Of a stretch of DNA of 6,538 nucleotides, positions 1 to 5,738 are shown one piece after another. The notes beneath the pieces were generated by a model that saw only the letters and a program-made list of their open reading frames with translations, ran no database searches and was not told the DNA's origin. Made by a program: the position numbers and the translations under genes. How positions within the stretch are numbered: position 1 is the stretch's first letter; the number at the start of each line of letters is the position of its first letter. This stretch comes from Trueperaceae bacterium (GTDB taxonomy: Bacteria > Deinococcota > Deinococci > Deinococcales > Trueperaceae): the NCBI GenBank assembly GCA_007121175.1, contig SKMG01000446.1, forward strand, positions 1 to 6,538, in the 5' to 3' direction.

Positions 1-2
1 GC

Positions 3-275
3 CAGTCGGTGCCGCCGGACAGCCAGGAGAGCATCGCGATCTACCGTGAGATCCAGCGGATCATCGGCGAGGCGGTGCCCTACACCGCCGCGACTGACGA
101 TCGGCCCAGGCAGACCCGTTGCCGCGCCGCCGCCGGTCGACCGGTGGCGGCGCGGTCGTCTGAGGTTCAGTCCACCACCAGCAGCTCGCGTGGCGCCTGC
201 GTCAGGCGCTCGCAGCCATCCTCGGTCACCAGCACGTCGTCCTCGATGCGCACGCCGAGCTCGTCCGGCAGGTAG
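3..275 (+). CDS. 3' fragment of an unidentified protein
   Basis: The frame is open from the left edge and has no start in the window that must be real; a GTG at 9 is available but probably internal. Codons from 3 to about 98 look coding: almost every third position is G or C, and the peptide (containing IAIYREIQRIIGEAVPYT) resembles an amphipathic helix plus turn. After about codon 32 it turns into Arg/Ala/Pro-rich low-complexity sequence. The frame then runs through a strong hairpin (121-156) and on antisense over the last ~100 bp of the convergent peptidase gene, stopping at TAG 273-275. A TGA at 95-97 lies in another frame, so a nearby frameshift could give a natural end before the hairpin. 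The helix faintly recalls the C-terminus of family 5 solute-binding proteins (pattern Y-x-x-[IL]-Q-x-I-x-x-x-x-P-[YF]). That is a guess and too short to assign. Confidence 0.35.
   Translation, partial: QSVPPDSQESIAIYREIQRIIGEAVPYTAATDDRPRQTRCRAAAGRPVAARSSEVQSTTSSSRGACVRRSQPSSVTSTSSSMRTPSSSGR
121..156. terminator. GC-rich hairpin between convergent genes
   Basis: A near-perfect inverted repeat centred on TCGA (137-140). Bases 122-136 pair with 141-155, with one G-T wobble (132/145) and a further wobble at 121/156. It starts 10 bases past the stop codon of the minus-strand peptidase (167-169) and lies between two converging genes, the usual place for a bidirectional terminator. No T-run follows on either strand, so it is not a classic intrinsic terminator. 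It could slow polymerase, protect the mRNA 3' end or work with Rho. The hairpin is seen directly; the function is inferred. Confidence 0.55.
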
Positions 276-1249
276 ACACCCGGCTCGACGGTCACGACGA
301 AGCCGGGCTCGGCGGGCTGATCGTTGCCCGGGCGCAGGTAGGGGGGCTCGTGGATCTCCAATCCGAGGCCGTGCCCGAGGCGGTGGGTGAACGCCTCGGC
401 CAGTCCGGCAGCGGCCAGGCTACCGCGAGCCGCAGCGTCGACGTCGCCCAGTCGTGCGCCCGGGCGCAGCACCGCCAGGGCGGCCTCCTGCGCGGCCAGC
501 ACGGCGGCGTGCACCTCGCGCAAGCGAGCGCCGGCACGCACCACCGCCACCGTGCGTGAGACGTCGGAGAGGTAGCCGTGCCAGCGCCCGCCGAAGTCGA
601 AGAGCACGCCGTCGCCGCTGGTGATGACGCGATCGCCGGTGACGTGGTGCGGGAAGGCGGCGTTGGGGCCCGACGCCACCGACGCGAACGGGTCCTCGAG
701 GCCCTCCGCCCGCAGCGCTCCGGAGAGGCGCGCGGCTAACTCCCGCTCGGTGGTCCCGGCGATGGGCTGCTGCAGCAGCACCTGGTACGCGCGATCGGCG
801 GCGGCCGCGGCCGACCGCAGGGCCTCGATCTCGCCCTCGTCCTTGATCGCCCGCACCCCGCCGGTGATGCGCTCGAGCGGCAGCAGCCGCGTCTCGGGAC
901 GGGCCGCCGCGACCCCGAGCAGCTCGCTGGCGGACACGCGCTCGCCGAACGCGAGCGAGCGCGCGGCCTTCGGCAGCGAGGCGATGAGGAGCGGCAGCGG
1001 ATCCTCGTCCTCCTGCCAGGGCACGGCCTCGAGGTCGTCGGGCACGCGGCTCGCCTCGAAGGCGGGCAGCACCATCACGGCCTCGCCCTGGGTCGGCAGC
1101 ACCAGCAGCGCCAGGCGCTCCGAGAGGTGCACGTGCAATCCGGTGAGGTAGACGAGGTCGCCGCCCGGCGGCACGATGGCGGCGTCGACGCCGGCCTCGG
1201 CCAGCCGCTCGCGGAGGCACTCCTGCCTATGTGCATGTTTCTCGGTCAT
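167..1249 (-). CDS. M24 family Xaa-Pro-type metallopeptidase
   Basis: A predicted cytoplasmic dinuclear-metal peptidase of the pita-bread fold, probably removing N-terminal residues before proline or cleaving Xaa-Pro dipeptides. From ATG 1249 it has 360 residues, a normal size for M24B enzymes. Residues ~1-125 form the creatinase-like N-terminal domain and ~128-350 the catalytic domain. All five expected metal ligands are present: Asp218 (LFDFGG), Asp229 (YLSDVSRT), His293 (RLGHGLG), Glu322 (TVEPGVY) and Glu336 (VRIEDDVLVT). The usual HEPP follows the histidine ligand. There is no signal peptide. An in-frame GTG at 1264 would add five residues, but no SD precedes it. ATG 1249 was preferred because the peptide from there fits family starts, though only a weak GAG lies upstream. 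The gene is monocistronic, divergent from the flavin reductase, and ends at a hairpin. The family is certain; substrate preference (aminopeptidase P, prolidase or other) is not. Confidence 0.93.
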   Translation of the reverse strand: MTEKHAHRQECLRERLAEAGVDAAIVPPGGDLVYLTGLHVHLSERLALLVLPTQGEAVMVLPAFEASRVPDDLEAVPWQEDEDPLPLLIASLPKAARSLAFGERVSASELLGVAAARPETRLLPLERITGGVRAIKDEGEIEALRSAAAAADRAYQVLLQQPIAGTTERELAARLSGALRAEGLEDPFASVASGPNAAFPHHVTGDRVITSGDGVLFDFGGRWHGYLSDVSRTVAVVRAGARLREVHAAVLAAQEAALAVLRPGARLGDVDAAARGSLAAAGLAEAFTHRLGHGLGLEIHEPPYLRPGNDQPAEPGFVVTVEPGVYLPDELGVRIEDDVLVTEDGCERLTQAPRELLVVD

Positions 1250-1308
1250 CTGCTCAGCATGCACCAGCCGGCCGCGGGGCGCGACAGGAGGCGAACGCGA
1301 CCGGGCGG

Positions 1309-1314
1309 TAGACT
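1309..1314 (+). promoter_or_regulatory. -10-like hexamer, possible leaderless promoter
   Basis: TAGACT (TA-n-n-n-T form) ends six bases before the ATG at 1321. A hexamer at this distance would place the transcript start at or next to the ATG, as in leaderless mRNAs that are common in Deinococcota. An in-frame TAG (1309-1311) lies inside it, so the protein cannot begin further upstream. No convincing -35 box is seen at 16-18 bp. The distance is seen; the promoter role is inferred. Confidence 0.4.
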
Positions 1315-1320
1315 CCGCCG

Positions 1321-1989
1321 ATGCCCCACCGAGCGCCCACCCCAGCTGCCCGCCGGACGCCCTCGCAGGACGCCGCCACGCCGCTCGAGGTCAGCGTGCC
1401 AGTGAAACGCTTCTTCGGCTACTACCCCGGCACAGTCGCCGTGATCACCAGCGCCCACGGCGCGGATCGCAACGTCATGAGCGCCGGCTGGCACGCTGCG
1501 CTCTCGGCCCAGCCGCCGCTCTACGGGGTCGCGCTCGGGCGCGAGCGCTACACCTACGACCTGGTGCGCGCTTCGGGTGGCTTCGCGGTGCACTTCCTGC
1601 CGTTCGCGTGCGCGCGCGCCATCGCGGCGGTCGGCTCGGTCAGCCGCCACGACGGCGTGGATAAGTTCGAGCGCTTCGGCCTGGCGGCCGAGGACGGCGC
1701 GGTGCTGCCGCTGCCGATCCTGGCAGACGCCAACCTGGTCTACGAGTGCCGCGTCACGGCGGTGCACGGCACTGGTGATCACGACTGGGTCGTCGGCGAG
1801 GTGGTGGCGCTCCACCACCGACCCGAGGCCTTCGACGAACGCCTCGTGCAGGACGCGCGCGCCGTGCCGGGCGTCGTGTACTACGGACGCGGTCGCTACG
1901 AGGCGCTCTCGGGTGAGCGGCGGGTCGAGTTCGGTCCCGACGAGTTCCGCGAGGCCGACAGCACCGCCGCCGGACCGACCGGACGCTGA
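1321..1989 (+). CDS. Flavin reductase-like FMN-binding protein
   Basis: A 222-residue protein of the flavin reductase-like family (FMN-binding split barrel), which binds FMN and typically reduces flavin with NAD(P)H or serves a partner oxygenase. Family signals are the opening strand YYPGTVAVIT (34-43), then the N-x-M-S-A-G-W segment (51-57) where the flavin phosphate usually binds, then Y-D-L-V-R-A-S-G-x-F-A-V-x-F (79-92), and finally G-D-H-D-W-V-V-G-E-V (152-161), the usual GDH-x(5)-GEV strand. There is no signal peptide or membrane segment. Start choice is open. ATG 1321 has no SD but sits just after a -10-like hexamer. GTG 1396, preceded by GAGGT at 1387-1391, would give a 197-residue protein beginning right at the conserved fold. 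Residues 1-25 are Pro/Ala/Arg-rich and unlikely to be folded. The gene is divergent from the first peptidase, convergent with dppC, and stands alone. No partner oxygenase is visible. Confidence 0.9.
   Translation: MPHRAPTPAARRTPSQDAATPLEVSVPVKRFFGYYPGTVAVITSAHGADRNVMSAGWHAALSAQPPLYGVALGRERYTYDLVRASGGFAVHFLPFACARAIAAVGSVSRHDGVDKFERFGLAAEDGAVLPLPILADANLVYECRVTAVHGTGDHDWVVGEVVALHHRPEAFDERLVQDARAVPGVVYYGRGRYEALSGERRVEFGPDEFREADSTAAGPTGR
1387..1391 (+). promoter_or_regulatory. Shine-Dalgarno for alternative start GTG 1396
   Basis: GAGGT lies four bases before GTG 1396 inside the flavin reductase reading frame. It would start the protein at M-P-V-K-R-F-F, immediately before the conserved YYPGTVAVIT strand. 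It competes with ATG 1321, which lacks an SD. Chance occurrence in GC-rich coding sequence is quite possible. Confidence 0.4.
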
Positions 1990-2010
1990 GCGGCCCGCCG
2001 TGGTGGCCCG

Positions 2011-2024
2011 CGACGTGGGCGTCG
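2011..2024. terminator. Short hairpin in convergent spacer
   Basis: CGACG (2011-2015) and CGTCG (2020-2024) can pair around a TGGG loop. The element fills most of the 36-bp gap between the flavin reductase stop (1987-1989) and the dppC stop (2026-2028). The stem is only 5 bp and no T-run follows, so it is at best a weak bidirectional terminator. Confidence 0.25.
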
Positions 2025-2025
2025 G

Positions 2026-2931
2026 TCAGGTGTCCTTGAGCCGCCGGTCGAACACGTCGCGCAGGCCGTCGCCGAGCAGCGAGAAGCCCAGCACCACGAT
2101 CGTGATCGCCAGGCCCGGATAGAGCGTCACGTGCGGCGCGGAGCGGATCGCCTCGCGGCCGACCGACAGCATCCGTCCCCAGCTCACCTGCGGCGGCTGG
2201 GTCCCGAGGCCGAGGAACGACAGCGCCGCCTCGGCGACGATCGCGGTGCCCATGCCGAGCGTGGCGAGCACCAGCGCCGGCGCCCAGGCGTTGATGAGGA
2301 TGTGCTTGAAGAGCACCACCAGGTGGTTCTGACCGAGCGCGCGGGCGGCCTCGACGAACTCCTCGTTCTTCACCGCCAGCACGTCCGAGCGCACCACGCG
2401 GGCCATGGTGGGGATGCGCACCACCGCGATGGCGATCATGGCGTTGACGATGTTCGGCCCCAGCGCCGCCACGATGGCGATCGCCAGCAAGATCCCCGGC
2501 AGCGCCAGCAGCACGTCCATGATGCGCATGATGACGTCGTCGACGATGCCGCCGACGTAGCCGGAGACCGCTCCCAAGATCACCCCGAACACCAGCGAGA
2601 TACCCGTGGCGATGAGCCCGACCAACAGCGAGACGCGCGCCCCGATGATCAGGCGCGACAGCAGGTCGCGGCCCAGCTCGTCGGCGCCGAGGATGTAGCG
2701 GGTGTTGAACTCGCCGTCGACCCAGATGCCCTGCGGCGGCTCGTAGCGCTCCCAGATGTCCTGCCGCAGCGGGTCCATCGGCGTGATCCAGGGGCCGGTC
2801 AGGGCGACGACCAGCAGCGCGACGATGATCACCGAGCCGAACATGATGCTCTTGTTGCGAAGCACGCGGCGCAGGGTGGGGTTCATGCGGCGGCGCGTCG
2901 CGACGGCCGGCGCGGAGGCGATGCTAGCCAT
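2026..2931 (-). CDS. dppC: Dipeptide/oligopeptide ABC transporter permease DppC
   Basis: A 301-residue inner-membrane permease, the second half of the channel of a peptide-type ABC importer. The order is typical of DppC/OppC. There is a basic N-terminus and TM1 (about 30-50), then an external segment with the conserved L-G-A-D-E-L-G-R-D (81-89) that begins the transport domain. Further TM segments lie around 95-122, 133-157, 158-178, 213-235 and 268-287. The cytoplasmic EAA coupling loop is at 190-218 (EEFVEAARALG, then a basic-hydrophobic stretch), where the ATPase docks. ALSFLGLGTQPPQVSWG (236-252) and LGDGLRDVFDRRLKD at the C-terminus are family hallmarks. ATG 2931 overlaps the end of dppB by 8 bp and is preceded by GAGGA (2938-2942), so translation is probably coupled. 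It is the last gene of the peptidase-dppB-dppC unit. Substrate (dipeptide, oligopeptide, or nickel/glutathione-like relatives) cannot be told from sequence. Confidence 0.95.
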   Translation of the reverse strand: MASIASAPAVATRRRMNPTLRRVLRNKSIMFGSVIIVALLVVALTGPWITPMDPLRQDIWERYEPPQGIWVDGEFNTRYILGADELGRDLLSRLIIGARVSLLVGLIATGISLVFGVILGAVSGYVGGIVDDVIMRIMDVLLALPGILLAIAIVAALGPNIVNAMIAIAVVRIPTMARVVRSDVLAVKNEEFVEAARALGQNHLVVLFKHILINAWAPALVLATLGMGTAIVAEAALSFLGLGTQPPQVSWGRMLSVGREAIRSAPHVTLYPGLAITIVVLGFSLLGDGLRDVFDRRLKDT

Positions 2932-3907
2932 AGCGGATCCTCGGGTTCACCAGGCTGTACGAGAGGTCGACGAGCAGGTTCACGAGCGCGAACACGACGG
3001 CCAGCATCAGCACGCTGCCCTGCACCACCGGGAAGTCGCGCTGGCTGATCGCGCTGACGATGAGGCGACCCACGCCCGGCCAGGCGAACACCACCTCGAT
3101 GACGATCGAACCGCCGAGCAGCGCGCCGAACTGCACGCCGACCACCGTGATCACCGGCAGCAGCGCGTTCTTGAGCGCGTGGCCGTAGACCACCGTGAAC
3201 TCGCGCAGTCCCTTGGCGCGCGCCGTGCGGACGTAATCACGGCCCAGCACCTCGAGCAGGCTCGAGCGCGTCAGCCGCGTGATCAGCGCCATGATCGAGG
3301 TGCCGAGCGCCAGCGCCGGGAGCAGCACGTAGCGGAAATGGTCCCAGAACACGACGAAGTCGAGCCGCGTGACGATCGCCAGCAGGGCCTCCGGGAAGCT
3401 CGGGCCGCGCGAGCCGATCGGCAGCCACGGCACGTACAGCGCGATCTGCGAGAGCAGGATCAGGCCCACCCAGAAGTTGGGCGCCGCGACGCCGATGAGC
3501 GCGGCGAACATCGAGCCGAAGTCGATCCAGGAGTTGCGCCGCACGGCAGAAACCACCCCGAGCGGGATCCCGACTCCGATCGCGAGCACCAGCGACCACA
3601 GCGCCAGCTCGATGGTGGCGGGCATGCGTTCGAAGATGAGCAGTGTGACGGGCAGGTTGCTGCGGATGCCGGTACCGAGGTCTCCTTGCAGCGCGTTGCC
3701 GAGCCAGATGAAGTACTGCACCGGCAGCGGCCGGTCGAAGCCGTAGATGCGGTTGAGGCGCTCGACATCGGCCTCGGTGGCGTCCTCGCCGAGCATGATC
3801 CGCACCGGATCTCCGGGCGCTAGGTGCACCAGCAGAAAGACGATGATCGACACGCCCAGGAGGATGAAGACCAGCGAAAACAGCCTTCTTACGATGTACT
3901 TCAGCAT
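2924..3907 (-). CDS. dppB: Dipeptide/oligopeptide ABC transporter permease DppB
   Basis: A 327-residue inner-membrane permease, partner of DppC in the channel of a peptide ABC importer. It opens with the classic MLKYIVRRLF start and a long TM1 (about 9-30), followed by HLAPGDP. An external segment, L-N-R-x-Y-G-F-D-R-P-L-P-x-Q-Y (51-65) and G-D-L-G (75-78), leads into TM segments around 98-122, 133-158, 192-212, 248-272 and 292-316. The EAA loop is at 224-252 (DYVRTARAKGL, then HALKNALLPVI). The late V-F-A-W-P-G-V-G-R motif is at 273-281 and the C-terminus ends NPRIRYG, all standard for DppB/OppB. The length is normal. ATG 3907 is preceded by GTGAGG (3913-3918) at good spacing. The gene begins 21 bp after the second M24 peptidase and overlaps dppC by 8 bp, so it is the middle gene of an operon. 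No binding protein or ATPase gene is adjacent on this strand. Confidence 0.95.
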   Translation of the reverse strand: MLKYIVRRLFSLVFILLGVSIIVFLLVHLAPGDPVRIMLGEDATEADVERLNRIYGFDRPLPVQYFIWLGNALQGDLGTGIRSNLPVTLLIFERMPATIELALWSLVLAIGVGIPLGVVSAVRRNSWIDFGSMFAALIGVAAPNFWVGLILLSQIALYVPWLPIGSRGPSFPEALLAIVTRLDFVVFWDHFRYVLLPALALGTSIMALITRLTRSSLLEVLGRDYVRTARAKGLREFTVVYGHALKNALLPVITVVGVQFGALLGGSIVIEVVFAWPGVGRLIVSAISQRDFPVVQGSVLMLAVVFALVNLLVDLSYSLVNPRIRYG

Positions 3908-3928
3908 CGCAGCCTCACGTCGTTCGGG

Positions 3929-5122
3929 CTAGCTTAGCAGCGTCAGCGTATCCTGAGGCCGTGACAGGTAGCGCGCGCCGTCGGCCGTGACGACCACGTC
4001 CTGCTCGGGCCCGATCGGGTGACCGCTGACGCCGGTGACGCCGTGCACCACCGGCTCGATGGTGTAGACCTCGCCCTCGGCCAGCACCCCCATGCCGCGC
4101 TCGCCGTAGCGGTCGCCTAGCGGCGCCAGTGTGGTCCCGCCGTCGTGCACGGAGCGGCCGATCTGGTGCCCGAGCGCGTGCGTGTAGGGCTCGATGCCGT
4201 ACTCCTCGAGTACGGCTCTCGCCACGGCGTCCACCTCGAACCCCCTGACGCCGGGTCGGATGGCGTCAACCGAGCGCCGGACCGCGGCCATGGCGGCGTC
4301 GAAGCGCCGCTGCACCTCGGGAGGCGGCGCCTGCTCGCCCTCACGCAGCACGTAGTAGGTGTGCATCACGTCGCTGGTGTAGCCCTCGACGTAGATGCCC
4401 ATGTCGATCACCACGGTGTCGCCGGGGGTGATGAGGTCGTCGCCTGCGGTGCGGTGTCCCAGGCCGGCGCGCCCGGTCATGACGGCTGCACCGTCGCTGA
4501 ACGAGTGGGTCACGCCGAGCTCGCGCTGCCGCGCCTTGATGAAGTCCGCCACCTCGCGCTCGCGCATGCCACTGCGCATGAAGCGGCCGGCCTCCTGGTG
4601 GAGTTGCTGCGTGAGCTCGACGGCGCGCTCGATGCGACGCAGCTCTTCTAGCGTCTTGCGGGCGCGCAGCGGCTCGAGCACCGCCGCCGACGAGACCGCC
4701 CGGCGGCCGATGCCGTCGTCGCCCAGGATCTGCTCGAGCTTGCGCAGCAGACCGACCGTGAGGCCGTCTAAGAGGTAGTCATCGACGTGCTGGTTGAGCG
4801 CCAGCGAGGCCGGAGCGAGCCGCTCGACCACGCCCCGCAAGTGCTGCGGCAGCCCCTCGCGCCCGTAGGCGATCACCTCGTGGAACACGCCCGGCGCCTC
4901 TATCCCCATGCGGTCGTAATCGGCGACCACGGCGATCTTGTCGCCACGCCTGGTGAAGACGAAGGCCGAGAGGCCGACCATCGCCTCGCCCGTGAAGAGC
5001 AGCGTCGAGAGATCGCTGCCCTCACGACAGAAGACGATCCAGGCGTCGGCAGCGAGCGTCGGCAGCAGTTCGTCGAGCTGGGCGTGCTTCTGACGGATGA
5101 GGCTGAGGTCGTGCTGGTTCAC
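3929..5122 (-). CDS. M24 family metallopeptidase (Xaa-Pro type), operonic with dppBC
   Basis: A predicted cytoplasmic dinuclear-metal peptidase, 397 residues from GTG 5122. Residues ~1-150 are the creatinase-like N-terminal domain and ~155-390 the M24 catalytic domain. The five metal ligands are Asp240 (VVIDMG), Asp251 (YTSDVMHT), His319 (ALGHQIG), Glu356 (TIEPVV) and Glu373 (GPEQDVVVT). It departs from the neighbouring M24 paralogue: G-H-Q-I-G-R-S-V-H-D-G-G replaces G-H-G-L-G-L-E-I-H-E-P-P, and the last ligand sits in I-G-P-E-Q rather than R-I-E-D, so it is a different subfamily. GTG 5122 was chosen because GGAG (5128-5131) precedes it and the fold begins there. An in-frame ATG at 5212 would add 30 residues of Arg/Ala/Gly-rich sequence without family character. 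It is the first gene of the unit with dppB 21 bp downstream, so it probably acts on peptides brought in by that importer. Exact specificity is unknown. Confidence 0.93.
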   Translation of the reverse strand: MNQHDLSLIRQKHAQLDELLPTLAADAWIVFCREGSDLSTLLFTGEAMVGLSAFVFTRRGDKIAVVADYDRMGIEAPGVFHEVIAYGREGLPQHLRGVVERLAPASLALNQHVDDYLLDGLTVGLLRKLEQILGDDGIGRRAVSSAAVLEPLRARKTLEELRRIERAVELTQQLHQEAGRFMRSGMREREVADFIKARQRELGVTHSFSDGAAVMTGRAGLGHRTAGDDLITPGDTVVIDMGIYVEGYTSDVMHTYYVLREGEQAPPPEVQRRFDAAMAAVRRSVDAIRPGVRGFEVDAVARAVLEEYGIEPYTHALGHQIGRSVHDGGTTLAPLGDRYGERGMGVLAEGEVYTIEPVVHGVTGVSGHPIGPEQDVVVTADGARYLSRPQDTLTLLS

Positions 5123-5127
5123 GGGTG

Positions 5128-5131
5128 CTCC
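5128..5131 (-). promoter_or_regulatory. Shine-Dalgarno deciding start GTG 5122
   Basis: On the minus strand GGAG is followed by CACCC and then GTG 5122, a good five-base spacing. No SD precedes the longer in-frame ATG at 5212. If GTG 5122 is the start, the message has a leader, and the stretch up to at least 5212 may be untranslated. Confidence 0.55.
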
Positions 5132-5244
5132 AGAGTCGGTGGGAAGCGGCTGACGGGCCCCGCCTGCGACGAAGGACGCGCCGGCGTGTCGCCGCCGTGC
5201 AAGTCCCTGCATCGTACCGCAATAAGGCTCGAACGGGCGGTGCG

Positions 5245-5281
5245 CCGTCGCCCCGCCGGTACGCAGCCGGCCCGGCGACGG
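5245..5281. repeat. Imperfect inverted repeat in the divergent control region
   Basis: CCGTCGCC (5245-5252) pairs perfectly with GGCGACGG (5274-5281). After a CC/CC mismatch, GCCGG (5255-5259) pairs with CCGGC (5267-5271), closing a short loop around ACGCA. This 37-bp element lies between the start of the peptidase-dppBC operon and darA. It could be a protein-binding palindrome, or an RNA hairpin if transcription of either operon starts beyond it. The base pairing is seen; the role is unknown. Confidence 0.5.
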
Positions 5282-5307
5282 AGAGCGTCGTGGCGCACTG
5301 TGCCGAG

Positions 5308-5336
5308 GGCGCGACCGCTCGCTCGGTCCCCGCGCC
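5308..5336. repeat. Second GC-rich inverted repeat in the divergent control region
   Basis: GGCGCG (5308-5313) can pair with CGCGCC (5331-5336), and ACCG (5314-5317) with CGGT (5324-5327), leaving a three-base CCC bulge and a CTCGCT loop. It lies 26 bp from the 5245-5281 element and about 60 bp upstream of the darA -10-like site. Short GC inverted repeats arise easily by chance in DNA of this composition, so the confidence is low. Confidence 0.3.
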
Positions 5337-5393
5337 GCAACGCCGCCGTCGTGGCCTGGAACGCGACTCGATGCGCTCGGCCCCGGCGTCTGC

Positions 5394-5399
5394 TACCAT
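5394..5399 (+). promoter_or_regulatory. -10-like hexamer upstream of darA
   Basis: TACCAT (TA-n-n-n-T form) ends nine bases before the darA GTG at 5409. No SD is visible before that GTG, so a leaderless or nearly leaderless message is plausible. No good -35 is seen at 16-18 bp (5371-5377 reads ATGCGCT). The role is inferred. Confidence 0.35.
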
Positions 5400-5408
5400 G
5401 CGCGCACG

Positions 5409-5738
5409 GTGAAACTGCTGTTGACCATCGTGCAAGATGCCGACGTCGGCCGGCTCGAGCAGGCCTTGCGAGAGCAGGGCCACCAGTCGACCAAGCTCGC
5501 CTCGACCGGGGGATTCCTCCGCGAAGGGAACACCACCTTGCTGATCGGCGTCGAGGATCGCGACGTGACGAGCGTCAAGGAGATCATCCACGCGAACTGC
5601 CGCGAGCGCACCAAGGTCGTGACCGCCGGCTCGCCGCTGCACGCGGTCGAGGGGGCGTTCGCCAGCCAGCCGATGGAGGTGCCGGTCGGCGGCGCCATCG
5701 TCTTCGTGCTGGCCGTCGAGTCGTTCGACCGGCTCTAA
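5409..5738 (+). CDS. darA: Cyclic-di-AMP receptor (DarA/PstA family, PII-like)
   Basis: A 109-residue soluble protein of the DarA/PstA (DUF970) family: small PII-like trimers that bind cyclic di-AMP at subunit interfaces and are thought to pass the signal to an unknown target. The length equals the family norm. The ferredoxin-like core begins with KLLLTIVQDAD. The signature that holds the nucleotide, T-K-L-A-S-T-G-G-F-L-R-E-G-N-T-T (28-43), is fully present, followed by L-L-I-G-V-E. The flexible middle segment (about 61-90) leads to V-P-V-G-G-A-I-V-F-V (91-100), which contains the second conserved glycine pair. The start is GTG 5409. No SD precedes it and no in-frame alternative start is near, which suggests a leaderless message from the hexamer at 5394. 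It is divergent from the peptide operon and convergent with the response regulator. The cyclase and phosphodiesterase for c-di-AMP are not in the window. Confidence 0.95.
   Translation: MKLLLTIVQDADVGRLEQALREQGHQSTKLASTGGFLREGNTTLLIGVEDRDVTSVKEIIHANCRERTKVVTAGSPLHAVEGAFASQPMEVPVGGAIVFVLAVESFDRL

Noticed and set aside
420..1220. 266-codon minus-strand frame inside the first M24 gene, and the 621-1151 + strand frame
   Set aside because: The first is Arg/Ala/Gly-rich frame-shifted translation of the peptidase; the second is its antisense Ser/Arg-rich shadow. Neither has a domain.
1286..1291. Perfect AGGAGG on the + strand
   Set aside because: It is 29 bases from ATG 1321 and no start codon lies 5-10 bases downstream, so it is not a usable ribosome site for a visible gene.
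1246..1818. 190-codon minus-strand frame antisense to the flavin reductase
   Set aside because: Composition rich in His, Arg, Ala and Asp with no motif; the + strand carries the flavin reductase signatures.
2131..3823. Two long + strand open frames (2131-3048 and 2756-3823) antisense to dppC and dppB
   Set aside because: Their peptides are dominated by His, Arg, Asp, Gln and Ala without any fold pattern, which is what the reverse strand of GC-rich membrane-protein genes gives. The minus-strand frames have clear permease motifs.
4145..4778. + strand open frames antisense to the second M24 gene
   Set aside because: Low-complexity composition, no SD, and they fully overlap a gene with intact catalytic motifs; reverse-strand shadows.
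5213..5225. TTATTG seven bases before the in-frame ATG 5212, as a leaderless promoter for the peptidase operon
   Set aside because: The hexamer does not fit TA-n-n-n-T, the added 30 residues have no family character, and GTG 5122 has a clear SD. It is not excluded as a promoter for a leadered message.
5022..5642. Minus-strand frame crossing the peptidase start and antisense to darA
   Set aside because: No conserved fold; it overlaps both well-supported genes in the wrong frame.
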